DNA of 64,000 nt from CBFIJI01 sp965662885. Its GTDB lineage: Bacteria; Bacteroidota; Bacteroidia; Flavobacteriales; Flavobacteriaceae. Position 1 is the first letter of the stretch. Every line of letters starts with the position of its first letter. Positions 19,703 to 27,566 of this stretch are shown piece after piece. A program made the position numbers and the translations under genes. The notes below the pieces were generated by a model that ran no database searches, was not told the origin of the DNA, and saw only the letters and a list, made by a program, of their open reading frames with translations. The stretch is taken from contig CBFIJI010000001.1 in assembly GCA_965662885.1 (NCBI GenBank), positions 91,453-155,452 of the forward strand, given 5' to 3'.

Positions 19703-20137
19703 TTAATGATGGTGATCTTCCAAAAGATGTTCACGATAGTTACTTTCTACTTGATCTATATATTCGGCTTTGCTTCCAAGAATATTATTTTTTTTAAAGT
19801 GACTAAGAATGGGGTTTTGACCGCGTAAGTGTTTATCCCCCCAAAAAAGAAGTTCTGTAATAACAGGAGTTAAAGCAAGTCCTTTTTTGGTAAGCCTGTA
19901 GTGCTTAACTTTTTTGTCTAAAGGACACTCTTCTTTGTAGATAATTTTATTTTCTTCGAGTTGTTTTAATCGGGAAGATAGAATATTGGAGGCTATCTTT
20001 TCAGATGATTGGGAAAATTGTTTAAAGGTGGATTTTTCAAGAATAAGGATGTCTCTTATGATCAATAAAGACCACTTATCGCCAAATAAGTCTAAGGCGG
20101 AACTGACAGGACATCTAGATCGAAAATCGGTTTTCAT
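19703..20137 (-). CDS. HxlR-family winged-helix transcriptional regulator
   Basis: A 144-residue regulator with the HxlR signature CPVSSALDLFGDKWSLLIIRDI at the N-terminus, split here as C9 followed by the DKW motif. It also has LSSRLKQLEENKIIYKE (recognition helix and wing) and YRLTKKGLALTPV. C9 corresponds to the redox-sensing or ligand-sensitive Cys of several HxlR proteins. The C-terminal tail is His-rich (EDHHH). It is the first gene of a same-strand group with the APC permease, Rieske oxygenase and kinase/phospho-lyase, and may control them. A palindrome lies just upstream. Confidence 0.88.
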   Translation of the reverse strand: MKTDFRSRCPVSSALDLFGDKWSLLIIRDILILEKSTFKQFSQSSEKIASNILSSRLKQLEENKIIYKEECPLDKKVKHYRLTKKGLALTPVITELLFWGDKHLRGQNPILSHFKKNNILGSKAEYIDQVESNYREHLLEDHHH

Positions 20138-20170
20138 GGTTGTGCAATTTACATTAAATTAACATAACTA

Positions 20171-20205
20171 GCAATTGTTACCATTTAACTTGTTAACAAT
20201 CAAGT
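20171..20205. promoter_or_regulatory. Candidate operator upstream of the HxlR gene
   Basis: ACTTGTTAACAATCAAGT (20188-20205) has perfect 5-base outer arms (ACTTG/CAAGT) around TTAACAAT and includes the palindrome TTGTTAACAA. A related half-site, CAATTGTTA, lies just to the left at 20172-20180. It is 34-67 bases upstream of the HxlR start codon, where an autoregulatory site would be expected. Assignment is by position and symmetry only. Confidence 0.4.
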
Positions 20206-20285
20206 ATGAAAATGGACTCTTTTCTTAGGTGTCTTCAAACGCTATTTGACAATCAGAATTCCTAGTAACTCCCTCTATTTTTTAC

Positions 20286-21041
20286 TTATTTGCTTCTATC
20301 CATCGCTACTTTCCGCGCCATTTCAATTTGTTCTGCTGTAATTCGATAGCCTGAGGCCTTCATTAAACAGTCGTTACATTGATTATGCCCAAGGCTTAGT
20401 ACATGTCCCAATTCATGGGCAATGGTTCTTGATAGGGAACCTCTAACAAAGGTATTTTCATCTTCTACCAAAAGTGTTTTCTCTGGAATTCCTCCTCGGT
20501 TATGTTTATTAGACCAGGTTCCAACAACCGTATGATATCCGAAAGGTCGCATGGCATTACCTTGTGAGGTATTTCCTATAAAAGGGAATAAATAAATATG
20601 AAAAAGGTTGGTACCCAATTCCTCAGGTGTACTCTTATACCGCTTTTTCATTAATCGATACAGGTGTGGAAGTCGTTTGGGGTCCGATTTCCCGGCGGCA
20701 TCTCTTTTGGTGTTGATTACAAAATCGATGGAATTTTCAAACCCCTTAAATGGGCGAATATCTTCCTCAATAATCGACTCGATTTCCCATTGAATATTGG
20801 CTTGTTTCCAAATACGATTAACTTCAGGTAAAATCGTGTTTTTGACATCTGAAGGACTTACCCATGATTCCATCTCTGTGCCTAATGGATGTATCCATGG
20901 GCTTGATTGTATGATGTGAACTCTTAAATTTAAGGGGATTGCATTTGTTATTGATTCTTGATCGTTCAGCGATTGTAAGGGCACAAACCCTTGAAACAAA
21001 AAGCTTACAATAATACCAATTACCCAAAGTAATTTTTTCAT
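20286..21041 (-). CDS. Secreted metzincin-like zinc metalloprotease
   Basis: I start at the ATG ending at 21041, which gives a clear signal peptide (MKKLLWVIGIIVSFLFQGF); an upstream TTG is rejected. The 251-residue protein has the zinc motif HELGHVLSLGH with H209, E210, H213 and H219. A downstream CLMK supplies the Met-turn (M227), with two cysteines (C223 and C226) between. The eighth motif position is Ser rather than the usual Gly. Residues 35-200 form the N-terminal subdomain of the protease. There is no propeptide cysteine switch. Substrate unknown. Confidence 0.75.
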   Translation of the reverse strand: MKKLLWVIGIIVSFLFQGFVPLQSLNDQESITNAIPLNLRVHIIQSSPWIHPLGTEMESWVSPSDVKNTILPEVNRIWKQANIQWEIESIIEEDIRPFKGFENSIDFVINTKRDAAGKSDPKRLPHLYRLMKKRYKSTPEELGTNLFHIYLFPFIGNTSQGNAMRPFGYHTVVGTWSNKHNRGGIPEKTLLVEDENTFVRGSLSRTIAHELGHVLSLGHNQCNDCLMKASGYRITAEQIEMARKVAMDRSK

Positions 21042-21137
21042 TTTAAAATAATTTATGTCTATAAAATAGCTAAGCACCAAATCATTGACACTGCGTCTAA
21101 ATGTAGGGCTATTTTATTAGCTCTCCTTTTTACTTCT

Positions 21138-21659
21138 TTAGTTTACCTTCAATTTCATCATTAAATCAGTCTGTTCTTCTTCTCCTAATATAAAAATGTG
21201 CTGATCAAATTCCACAAATCCATTTTTCTGATAAAACCGAATGGCTTTAGGATTCTTTTCCCAAACACCAAGCCAGACATAATCCACATTCATTTGTTGG
21301 GCGATTTCTAAGGCTTTTTCAAAAAGGAGTTGTCCCACCCTTTTCCCTTGAAATTTTTTTAATACATAAATCCGTTCAATCTCAAGGCTATTTTCTTTCT
21401 TGTTTTCTGTTTGTGCAGCACCAAAATTGACCTTTAAATAACCAATGGGGTTTTCTCTCAGCGTCACAAAATAAAAGGCAGTGTCTTTGTGCGTAATTTC
21501 TGTTTTTAGTTTTACCAATGAAAAACTATTTTCCAAGTACTGTTTAAAATTGGCTTCTGTATTGTCTGCAGCATACGTCTGGGTAAACGTTTTTATTCCA
21601 ATTTTTTGCAATTGGTCAAGGTCTTCTAGAGTTATTTTTTTGATTGCTAATGGCTCCAT
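21138..21659 (-). CDS. GNAT N-acetyltransferase, PaiA-like
   Basis: The 173-residue protein has the acetyl-CoA loop QGKRVG (104-109), then an alpha-helix, YVWLGVWEKNPKAIRFYQKNGF and a C-terminal beta strand. The W-L-G-V-W-E-x-N-x-x-A-x-x-F-Y sequence is typical of PaiA-type polyamine acetyltransferases (spermidine/spermine), although the substrate is not proven. It is encoded on its own and lies 96 bases upstream of the metalloprotease gene on the same strand. Confidence 0.82.
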   Translation of the reverse strand: MEPLAIKKITLEDLDQLQKIGIKTFTQTYAADNTEANFKQYLENSFSLVKLKTEITHKDTAFYFVTLRENPIGYLKVNFGAAQTENKKENSLEIERIYVLKKFQGKRVGQLLFEKALEIAQQMNVDYVWLGVWEKNPKAIRFYQKNGFVEFDQHIFILGEEEQTDLMMKLKVN

Positions 21660-22014
21660 AAAAGTATTTGTTTCCTGATAATTAGGGAAGGCCTCTTATA
21701 TTTTTGAGACTCCAGCAATTTCTGGTTTCTTTTTTCAATGGGTTAATAAAATTAAATAACTACAATTATAGAGGAGTAAAATCCGCTTGTGTTTTTGGTC
21801 ATCTATAGTATCTTGGGTGTTATTGTTTTTAAGTCATGCTTATACGATGCTTTTAAAAAACACCTATTTTCAAAACTAATCAATATCATTTTTTGAACAA
21901 ATAAAGTATCCTGTAATATGGATATTCGTTTTTTGAAGAATTTTATTTCTATCAAACAGCGGCAAATTAACAAGAGTCCCTTGAGCTTTTATAGTGGGTT
22001 GGTTTTAAAAGGAA
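21660..22014. other. 355-base intergenic region, no feature recognised
   Basis: AT-rich spacer between the GNAT gene start and the thioesterase gene stop (both minus strand). It should hold the GNAT promoter and the end of the thioesterase operon, but I see no strong hairpin, repeat or credible small gene. Confidence 0.5.
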
Positions 22015-22449
22015 TTACCCCATTAATTTTTGTAAGGCTGTTCGTATGGGTGAAGGAATGGGTACGGCTTTATTGTCCATACGGTTCACAAAAACATGGA
22101 CAAAGGAACCTACAGCAGCGGCTTCGGCATTCCCTTTTTTAAAGACGGCCAAACCATAAGTAACAGAACTGTTTCCCAACTTCTTCACTTTTATACCAAT
22201 TTCAAGGGTGTCAGGAAATGCAATACTTGAGCGATAGTCACAAGAAGAATGCACCACATACCCTACAATAGGCGTATTTTGGAATTCAAATCCTCCTTGT
22301 TCGATTAAATAACGGTTAACAGCCGTGTCAAAATAGGAATAGTAAGTTACATTATTAACATGACCAAACACATCATTATCCATCCACCGCGTGGCGATGG
22401 GATGAAAATGGTGATAGTCATTTCTATGTATGGACGATGTCTCTTGCAT
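22015..22449 (-). CDS. Acyl-CoA thioesterase, 4HBT hotdog fold
   Basis: This 144-residue protein has the 4HBT signature RWMDNDVFGHVNNVTYYSYF, in which the Asp is the catalytic residue of 4-hydroxybenzoyl-CoA-type thioesterases, followed by the long hotdog helix and strands. It is the last gene of the minus-strand group with the semialdehyde dehydrogenase (43-base gap). It may release an acyl-CoA intermediate of that pathway or have a general role in CoA recycling. Confidence 0.82.
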   Translation of the reverse strand: MQETSSIHRNDYHHFHPIATRWMDNDVFGHVNNVTYYSYFDTAVNRYLIEQGGFEFQNTPIVGYVVHSSCDYRSSIAFPDTLEIGIKVKKLGNSSVTYGLAVFKKGNAEAAAVGSFVHVFVNRMDNKAVPIPSPIRTALQKLMG

Positions 22450-22492
22450 AGGTTTTAGTTGTTAAAAAACTTTAAGTGCTATTTCTTGATCA

Positions 22493-23932
22493 TTAAACAA
22501 TATTTCCAAAACACATATACTTGATTTCTAAATAATCTTCTATCCCATATTTAGACCCTTCTCTTCCTTGGCCAGAAAATTTAACCCCGCCAAAGGGGGC
22601 AACTTCTGTTGAAATCAAACCTTCATTAATCCCCACCATACCGTATTCTAAAGCTTCTGCTACTTTCCAACATCGAGACACACTTTCTGAATAAAAGTAA
22701 GCTGCCAAACCATAGACCGTATCATTCGCCATTTGGATGGCCTCTTTGTCTGAAGTAAACCTATAAACGGGGGCTACTGGTCCGAAAATTTCCTCAGAGG
22801 AAAACAACATTTCTTTCGTAGCATTTCCAATCACTGTCGGCTCAAAAAAACAGTGATCTACTGCTTTTCCTCCAGTCAAAATTTGACCTCCTTTTTGTTG
22901 TGCATCAGCAACAAATGCGGTCGTACTTTCCACAGCTTTACTGTTGATCATTGGGCCAATTTGCACGCCAGATTCCAGTCCGTTCCCCATCTTTAGTTCT
23001 TTGACAGCTTCTACCAACTTTGTGGTAAAAGCCTCATAGATGTTTTCATGAACCAAAATACGATTTACACAAACGCAGGTTTGTCCTGAATTTCGAAACT
23101 TGGAAACAATTGCACCTGCTACCGCTTTGTCCAAATCGGCATCTTCAAATACTATAAAAGGGGCGTTCCCTCCCAATTCCAAACTGAGTTTTTTTAAGGT
23201 TCCAGCACTTTGTTCCATAAGGATTTGTCCAATACGTGTGGATCCTGTAAAAGATATTTTTTTCACCAGTTCACTTTGACAAAAGGCCTTTCCCATTTCA
23301 GCTGAATTTTTTCCTACGACAACATTGACTACCCCGGGTGGAAAGCCAGCTTGTTCCGCCAAGTGGGCTAAGGCCAAGGCTGTTAATGGCGATTCATAGG
23401 TTGGTCGAATGATGGTCGTACAGCCAGCAGCCAAAGCTGGAGCAACTTTTCGAGTAATCATCGCTAAGGGGAAGTTCCAAGGAGTAATAGCTGCAACAAC
23501 ACCAATAGGCTGTTTGATCACCACTAATCGACGGTCTTCTGTATGTGGAGGAATTACATCGCCATAGGCTCGCTTTCCTTCCTCTGCAAACCATTTTACA
23601 AAAGCGGCAGCATAGGCCACTTCACCTTTACTTTCGTTAAGGGGTTTACCACATTCTAAGGTCATAATTTCTGCTAGAGCATCCGTATGTTCCAGAATAA
23701 GATCATTCCATTTTTCTAAAATAGCCCCTCGGTGTTTTGCTGTTGTTTTTCGCCATGGATCAAAGGCTTGATGGGCTGCTTGAATTGCTTTTTGAGTTAG
23801 TCTTACACCACCATCCATAAGAGTTGCAATTGTTTCTTTATTGGCTGGGTTTAAAACGTCAAAAGAGTCATTCCCTTCTGTTGTCCATTCGCCATTGACA
23901 TAGGATCGGTCAAAGAATAAATCATGCTTCAT
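22493..23932 (-). CDS. gabD: NAD(P)-dependent succinate-semialdehyde dehydrogenase
   Basis: A 479-residue class I aldehyde dehydrogenase with ITPWNFP (N153), the general base E252 in LELGGNAP, and catalytic C286 in NSGQTCVCVNR. The CVC pair, and the overall length and motif wording, match GabD. The cofactor-binding Lys of the usual KPAxxTP segment is Arg here (R176 in IIRPTYESP), which is unusual. It is 2 bases downstream of the alcohol dehydrogenase gene. Together they could oxidise an omega-hydroxy acid to a semialdehyde and then to a dicarboxylic acid. Confidence 0.88.
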   Translation of the reverse strand: MKHDLFFDRSYVNGEWTTEGNDSFDVLNPANKETIATLMDGGVRLTQKAIQAAHQAFDPWRKTTAKHRGAILEKWNDLILEHTDALAEIMTLECGKPLNESKGEVAYAAAFVKWFAEEGKRAYGDVIPPHTEDRRLVVIKQPIGVVAAITPWNFPLAMITRKVAPALAAGCTTIIRPTYESPLTALALAHLAEQAGFPPGVVNVVVGKNSAEMGKAFCQSELVKKISFTGSTRIGQILMEQSAGTLKKLSLELGGNAPFIVFEDADLDKAVAGAIVSKFRNSGQTCVCVNRILVHENIYEAFTTKLVEAVKELKMGNGLESGVQIGPMINSKAVESTTAFVADAQQKGGQILTGGKAVDHCFFEPTVIGNATKEMLFSSEEIFGPVAPVYRFTSDKEAIQMANDTVYGLAAYFYSESVSRCWKVAEALEYGMVGINEGLISTEVAPFGGVKFSGQGREGSKYGIEDYLEIKYMCFGNIV

Positions 23933-23934
23933 TG

Positions 23935-25083
23935 TTATGTAGTTTTAGGAGAGTGATCGTCAAAAAGGATAACTTGTCGAATAGCATCGCCCGATGCTAA
24001 ACGTTCAAAGCCTTCGTTAATTTCGTTTAAACTGATTGTATGTGTTATCAGTTGTTCCACGGCTAATCGCCCAGATTTATAGAGTTCGATATAGGCTGGA
24101 ATATCTCTAGAGGGGACACAACTGCCCAGATAGGATCCTTTAAGGGATTTTTCCATTCCAACCAACGCAACGGGAGAAAGTTGTAAGCGGGCATCAGGGT
24201 GGGGGAGTGCAGCTGTAACCGCAGTTCCACCTCGTTTTGCAGCTTGAAAAGCAAAGTCTAAGGCGGGAATGGCTCCTGCAAATTCAACAGCAACATCGAC
24301 GCCACCCCCTGTTAGGTCTCTCAAGTTTTCCAAGGCCCCTGCTTTGGAGGAGTCCAGGACATGATGTGCTCCTAGACGTTTGGCAATGGCTCTTTTTTCG
24401 GGGTTTAGGTCGGCAGCAATAATCTTACTCGCCCCAGCGGCTTTTGCTCCTAAAATGGCAGAAAGCCCAACACCTCCTAGACCAACCACAAGTACACTGT
24501 CTCCAAATTTTAATTGTGCCGTATTGACCACTGCACCTACTCCAGTCATGATGGCACAGCCAAAAAGTGCTGCAATATCGAAGGGAATTTCTGGATCAAT
24601 TTTAACCAAAGAGTCCACAGAAGCCACGGCATATTCTGCAAAGCCAGAAACACCGAGATGATGATGGTAGTAGTGGTCTCCTTGATGAATACGTTGATGC
24701 CCACCAAGGAGTGTCCCCTGACCGTTGGCTGCAGCTCCAGGCTCACATAATGCCGCACGTCCACTGTGGCAGTAACTGCAATTCCCACAAGAGGGTAAAA
24801 AGGCAAACACAACATGATCGCCTACCGCTAAGTTTTTAACTCCTTCCCCTAGTTCTACAACTTCCCCAGCCGCTTCATGACCTAAAGCCATCGGCAGTGG
24901 GCGGGGACGGTTACCGTTGATGACAGAAAGATCGGAATGACAAAGGCCGGCCGCCTTTATTTTGACAAGCACTTCGTTAAAACCAGGGGGGTCCAGACGA
25001 ACTTCTTCAATTTTAAGAGGATTGGACTGGGTGTAGGGCCTTTCTAAGTACATTTCATGTAATACAGCAGCTTTGGTTTTCAT
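23935..25083 (-). CDS. Zinc-dependent alcohol dehydrogenase (class III-like MDR)
   Basis: The 382-residue enzyme has catalytic zinc ligands C48, H69 and C176, and four structural-zinc cysteines C99, C102, C105 and C113. The Rossmann motif is GLGGVG. A His-rich stretch at about 129-142, ending HHHLGVSGFAEYAV, is in the family position but richer in His than usual. Its start codon overlaps the permease stop by one base (TGATG), and the gabD gene follows by 2 bases. This indicates tight translational coupling. A likely substrate is a hydroxy acid or primary alcohol. Confidence 0.87.
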   Translation of the reverse strand: MKTKAAVLHEMYLERPYTQSNPLKIEEVRLDPPGFNEVLVKIKAAGLCHSDLSVINGNRPRPLPMALGHEAAGEVVELGEGVKNLAVGDHVVFAFLPSCGNCSYCHSGRAALCEPGAAANGQGTLLGGHQRIHQGDHYYHHHLGVSGFAEYAVASVDSLVKIDPEIPFDIAALFGCAIMTGVGAVVNTAQLKFGDSVLVVGLGGVGLSAILGAKAAGASKIIAADLNPEKRAIAKRLGAHHVLDSSKAGALENLRDLTGGGVDVAVEFAGAIPALDFAFQAAKRGGTAVTAALPHPDARLQLSPVALVGMEKSLKGSYLGSCVPSRDIPAYIELYKSGRLAVEQLITHTISLNEINEGFERLASGDAIRQVILFDDHSPKTT

Positions 25084-26474
25084 CAGCGATTCTTCTTTTT
25101 ATGGTTTATAAATAGATCAGTGGGCGAAGTTGTTCCTCCATTTTTAAAAAAGTTTTTCCCATAGAGTAAAGCTACCAAAAGTATCCCAGCTACAAAGGCC
25201 CAGCTCGCTCCTTTTACAACCAAGATGGCGGCAATGATTCCTGCTATTCCCAAATCTTTATGACTTTTGGCTTCCAAAATACCAATACGAACGCTAACAA
25301 AACCTTGAATGATAAGGGTGAGGGCTAAGGCGATACCCAAAATGGGTTTAACTAAGCTGACAATAGGGAGTAGTAACAAGCCGGTATTGGTACCCCAGCG
25401 AAAGGACCCACTTCCTCCAAAAATGGAATTCATGGCCACTTTTCCTTGTTTATAGCGTTCAACAATGACCACATGCATGGCGGCCCAGAGGGGGCCACAC
25501 ATGGTGACGTCAGGCCCTATAAAACTCATGACGCTATTACGTCCTCCAAAAATTAAGTGGGCGCGGTTGGGATCGTAGTCAATTTTTTCATCCTGTCGAT
25601 CTTGGTCGGCTTCCATCAAGATGGCCTCACTTTGAAGAACATCACCAAACAAAACAATATAAGCAGCCATAACAGTCGGAAGGGCCGTAAGGAACATTTT
25701 TAAGTTGGGGAGGCCAACACCAAAAACAGTGTATTCGTTGAAGAGTATTTTAAAATTGGGTTGTGTAATTCCCCATTCTATTTGTGGCCAAGCCACTTCC
25801 TGAGCCAATGGGGCTATAACTACCGCCAATAAAATGATGGGAAAAATCCCTAGTTTTCCAATAATGGCCGATACTTTATATTGTTTTCGTAGTTGTTCAA
25901 AATGTTTGGAATAGATTAAATAGAAGGCGATACCCACACTAATCGTGATGCTGTATGGAAAATTATCGAATCGTCCTCCTTCTTTAAAAACGGTAGTGAT
26001 GGCAGCTATCCCTGCACCCACAATAATACCAGATTTAATTGCAGAGGGAATTAAATGGACAACTTTGGTTGCCAATTTGGTAACCCCTAGACCAATAGTT
26101 AGGAGCCCCAATAGTAGTTGAAAGGCCATAAGTGCTTTGACGCGTTCCACTCCCATCGGGAAGCTTTGGACATAAACCATCAGAAGTGGGATGGCAGGGG
26201 TGATCCATCCAGGAACAACGGGATCTCCAAGAAGATGATGAGCCAGATACATAAACCCATTGAGCAGTACAATGGCCATGGCTGCCTCAAAGGGCATGCC
26301 TAAAAGTTCAATGATTAATGGAATGGCGGCCAAATCCACAGCACACATTAACAAGCCTTGAAAATAGTCAGGCCATTCAAAGCGGTAATGAATAAATGGT
26401 AAGCGAAGTTTAAACGGTCCCAAGGCTATAAAGGGTGCCTCTTGATTAGCTAAGCGGTTTTTCCAATGTCCCAT
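25083..26474 (-). CDS. NCS2/SLC23-26-like permease
   Basis: The 463-residue protein has 12-14 predicted helices and a layout like the APC-fold UraA/SulP superfamily, but lacks a STAS domain. The segment GDVLQSEAILMEADQDRQDE between helices and the GGRNSVMSFIGPDVTMCGP motif differ from true xanthine/uracil permeases, so I do not assign a purine substrate. It is one of two transporters in this operon and overlaps the alcohol dehydrogenase gene by one base. An organic acid is a plausible substrate from context. Confidence 0.65.
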   Translation of the reverse strand: MGHWKNRLANQEAPFIALGPFKLRLPFIHYRFEWPDYFQGLLMCAVDLAAIPLIIELLGMPFEAAMAIVLLNGFMYLAHHLLGDPVVPGWITPAIPLLMVYVQSFPMGVERVKALMAFQLLLGLLTIGLGVTKLATKVVHLIPSAIKSGIIVGAGIAAITTVFKEGGRFDNFPYSITISVGIAFYLIYSKHFEQLRKQYKVSAIIGKLGIFPIILLAVVIAPLAQEVAWPQIEWGITQPNFKILFNEYTVFGVGLPNLKMFLTALPTVMAAYIVLFGDVLQSEAILMEADQDRQDEKIDYDPNRAHLIFGGRNSVMSFIGPDVTMCGPLWAAMHVVIVERYKQGKVAMNSIFGGSGSFRWGTNTGLLLLPIVSLVKPILGIALALTLIIQGFVSVRIGILEAKSHKDLGIAGIIAAILVVKGASWAFVAGILLVALLYGKNFFKNGGTTSPTDLFINHKKKNR

Positions 26475-26534
26475 AGAGAGTCTAATTTAATGCAATTTTA
26501 TGGGGATACAAAAGGATGGGATCCCTAGGTCAAC

Positions 26535-27449
26535 TTATTTCCTTTCTTTCTTTTTTGTTTTGAATAGTGAAACAAAAATACTCCCATAAATGGAATGAAT
26601 CAGACTAGAAATGGCGGAGGGGATGGCTGTTGCGGGATTACTAAAGTTTTCTCGTGCTAAAACAGCTCCTAAGCCAGAGTTTTGCATTCCCACTTCAATT
26701 GCAATGGTTTTACTGACTTTTTCGTTTTTTAATAAGCTTTGACTAAGGAAAAAACCGAAAACAAATCCGAAAAGGTGTAAAATCATAAGGACTAGTACCA
26801 ATCGAAAACCAGAAGTTAGGATGATGGTTTTGCCTTGCCCAATGATACTTGCTACAATCAATACAATAAGAATCACGGCAACTCCAGGAGCAAAAGGGAT
26901 AATTTTTTGTGTCCATTTGGAAAAATATCGATTTAAGATTACCCCTAAAAAAACAGGAACTAAAACAACTTTGAGCGTACTGTAAAACAAGCCCCAAGCA
27001 TCAACATCTAAGTAGCTGCCAGAAAGACTTGCGGTTAAAAAAGGGGTCAATAGAATGGCCCCAAGGGTAGAGCAACTTGTCATGGCCACAGAAAGGGCTA
27101 CATTGGCCTTGGCTAAATAGGCAATCACATTGGAGGCAGTACCTCCGGGACAACAAGAAACCAAAATGACCCCAACAGCGAAAAAAGGAGGGAGTTGAAA
27201 AAGATGGCTTAGTCCCCAACCCAATAGGGGCATCACTGTAAATTGTAATCCGAGGCCCAGTAGAACCCATGAAGGTGTTTTGGCGACTTGTTTGAAATCA
27301 CCCCATTGTAAATTTAAACCCATCCCTAGCATGATACCACCCAATCCATAGGTGATCCATGGTCCAGAAAACCAAGTGAAAATTTGTGGCTCAATCAGAG
27401 CAATTATAGCACAAAGGCTTACCCATAAAGGGAAAAGACGTGTAAACAA
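26535..27449 (-). CDS. Bile acid:sodium symporter (BASS) family transporter
   Basis: A 304-residue protein with about ten helices. The CCPGGTASN motif and EVGMQNSGLGAV are the two crossing-region signatures of BASS proteins and contribute to the sodium site. No ATG precedes the first helix; the TTG at 27447-27449 gives the correct N-terminus (FTRLFPLWVSL), so I use it. It is the promoter-proximal gene of the minus-strand operon running to 22015. Bacterial BASS members carry organic acids, pantoate, bile acids or 2-keto acids; the substrate here is unknown. Confidence 0.85.
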   Translation of the reverse strand: MFTRLFPLWVSLCAIIALIEPQIFTWFSGPWITYGLGGIMLGMGLNLQWGDFKQVAKTPSWVLLGLGLQFTVMPLLGWGLSHLFQLPPFFAVGVILVSCCPGGTASNVIAYLAKANVALSVAMTSCSTLGAILLTPFLTASLSGSYLDVDAWGLFYSTLKVVLVPVFLGVILNRYFSKWTQKIIPFAPGVAVILIVLIVASIIGQGKTIILTSGFRLVLVLMILHLFGFVFGFFLSQSLLKNEKVSKTIAIEVGMQNSGLGAVLARENFSNPATAIPSAISSLIHSIYGSIFVSLFKTKKKERK

Positions 27450-27514
27450 AGCAAAATAATTTAGTGATTAAAGCTACTATTTTTATATCAATTCTATTTT
27501 GAGTACTTTGACGT

Positions 27515-27533
27515 TTTTAGTAATTTACTAAAA
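27515..27533. promoter_or_regulatory. Perfect palindrome between divergent units, probable operator
   Basis: TTTTAGTAA-T-TTACTAAAA is a perfect 9+1+9 inverted repeat in the 117-base space between the BASS operon and the divergent cyclase gene, 34 bases upstream of the cyclase ATG. The GT-N5-AC core would suit a GntR/FadR-type dimer, but no such regulator is encoded nearby. Confidence 0.55.
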
Positions 27534-27566
27534 GAAATCATTCTATAACTATTCAAAGATTTACTG

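Noticed and set aside
21918..22142. 74-codon plus-strand frame
   Set aside because: It overlaps the well-supported thioesterase on the opposite strand and has no domain or signal.
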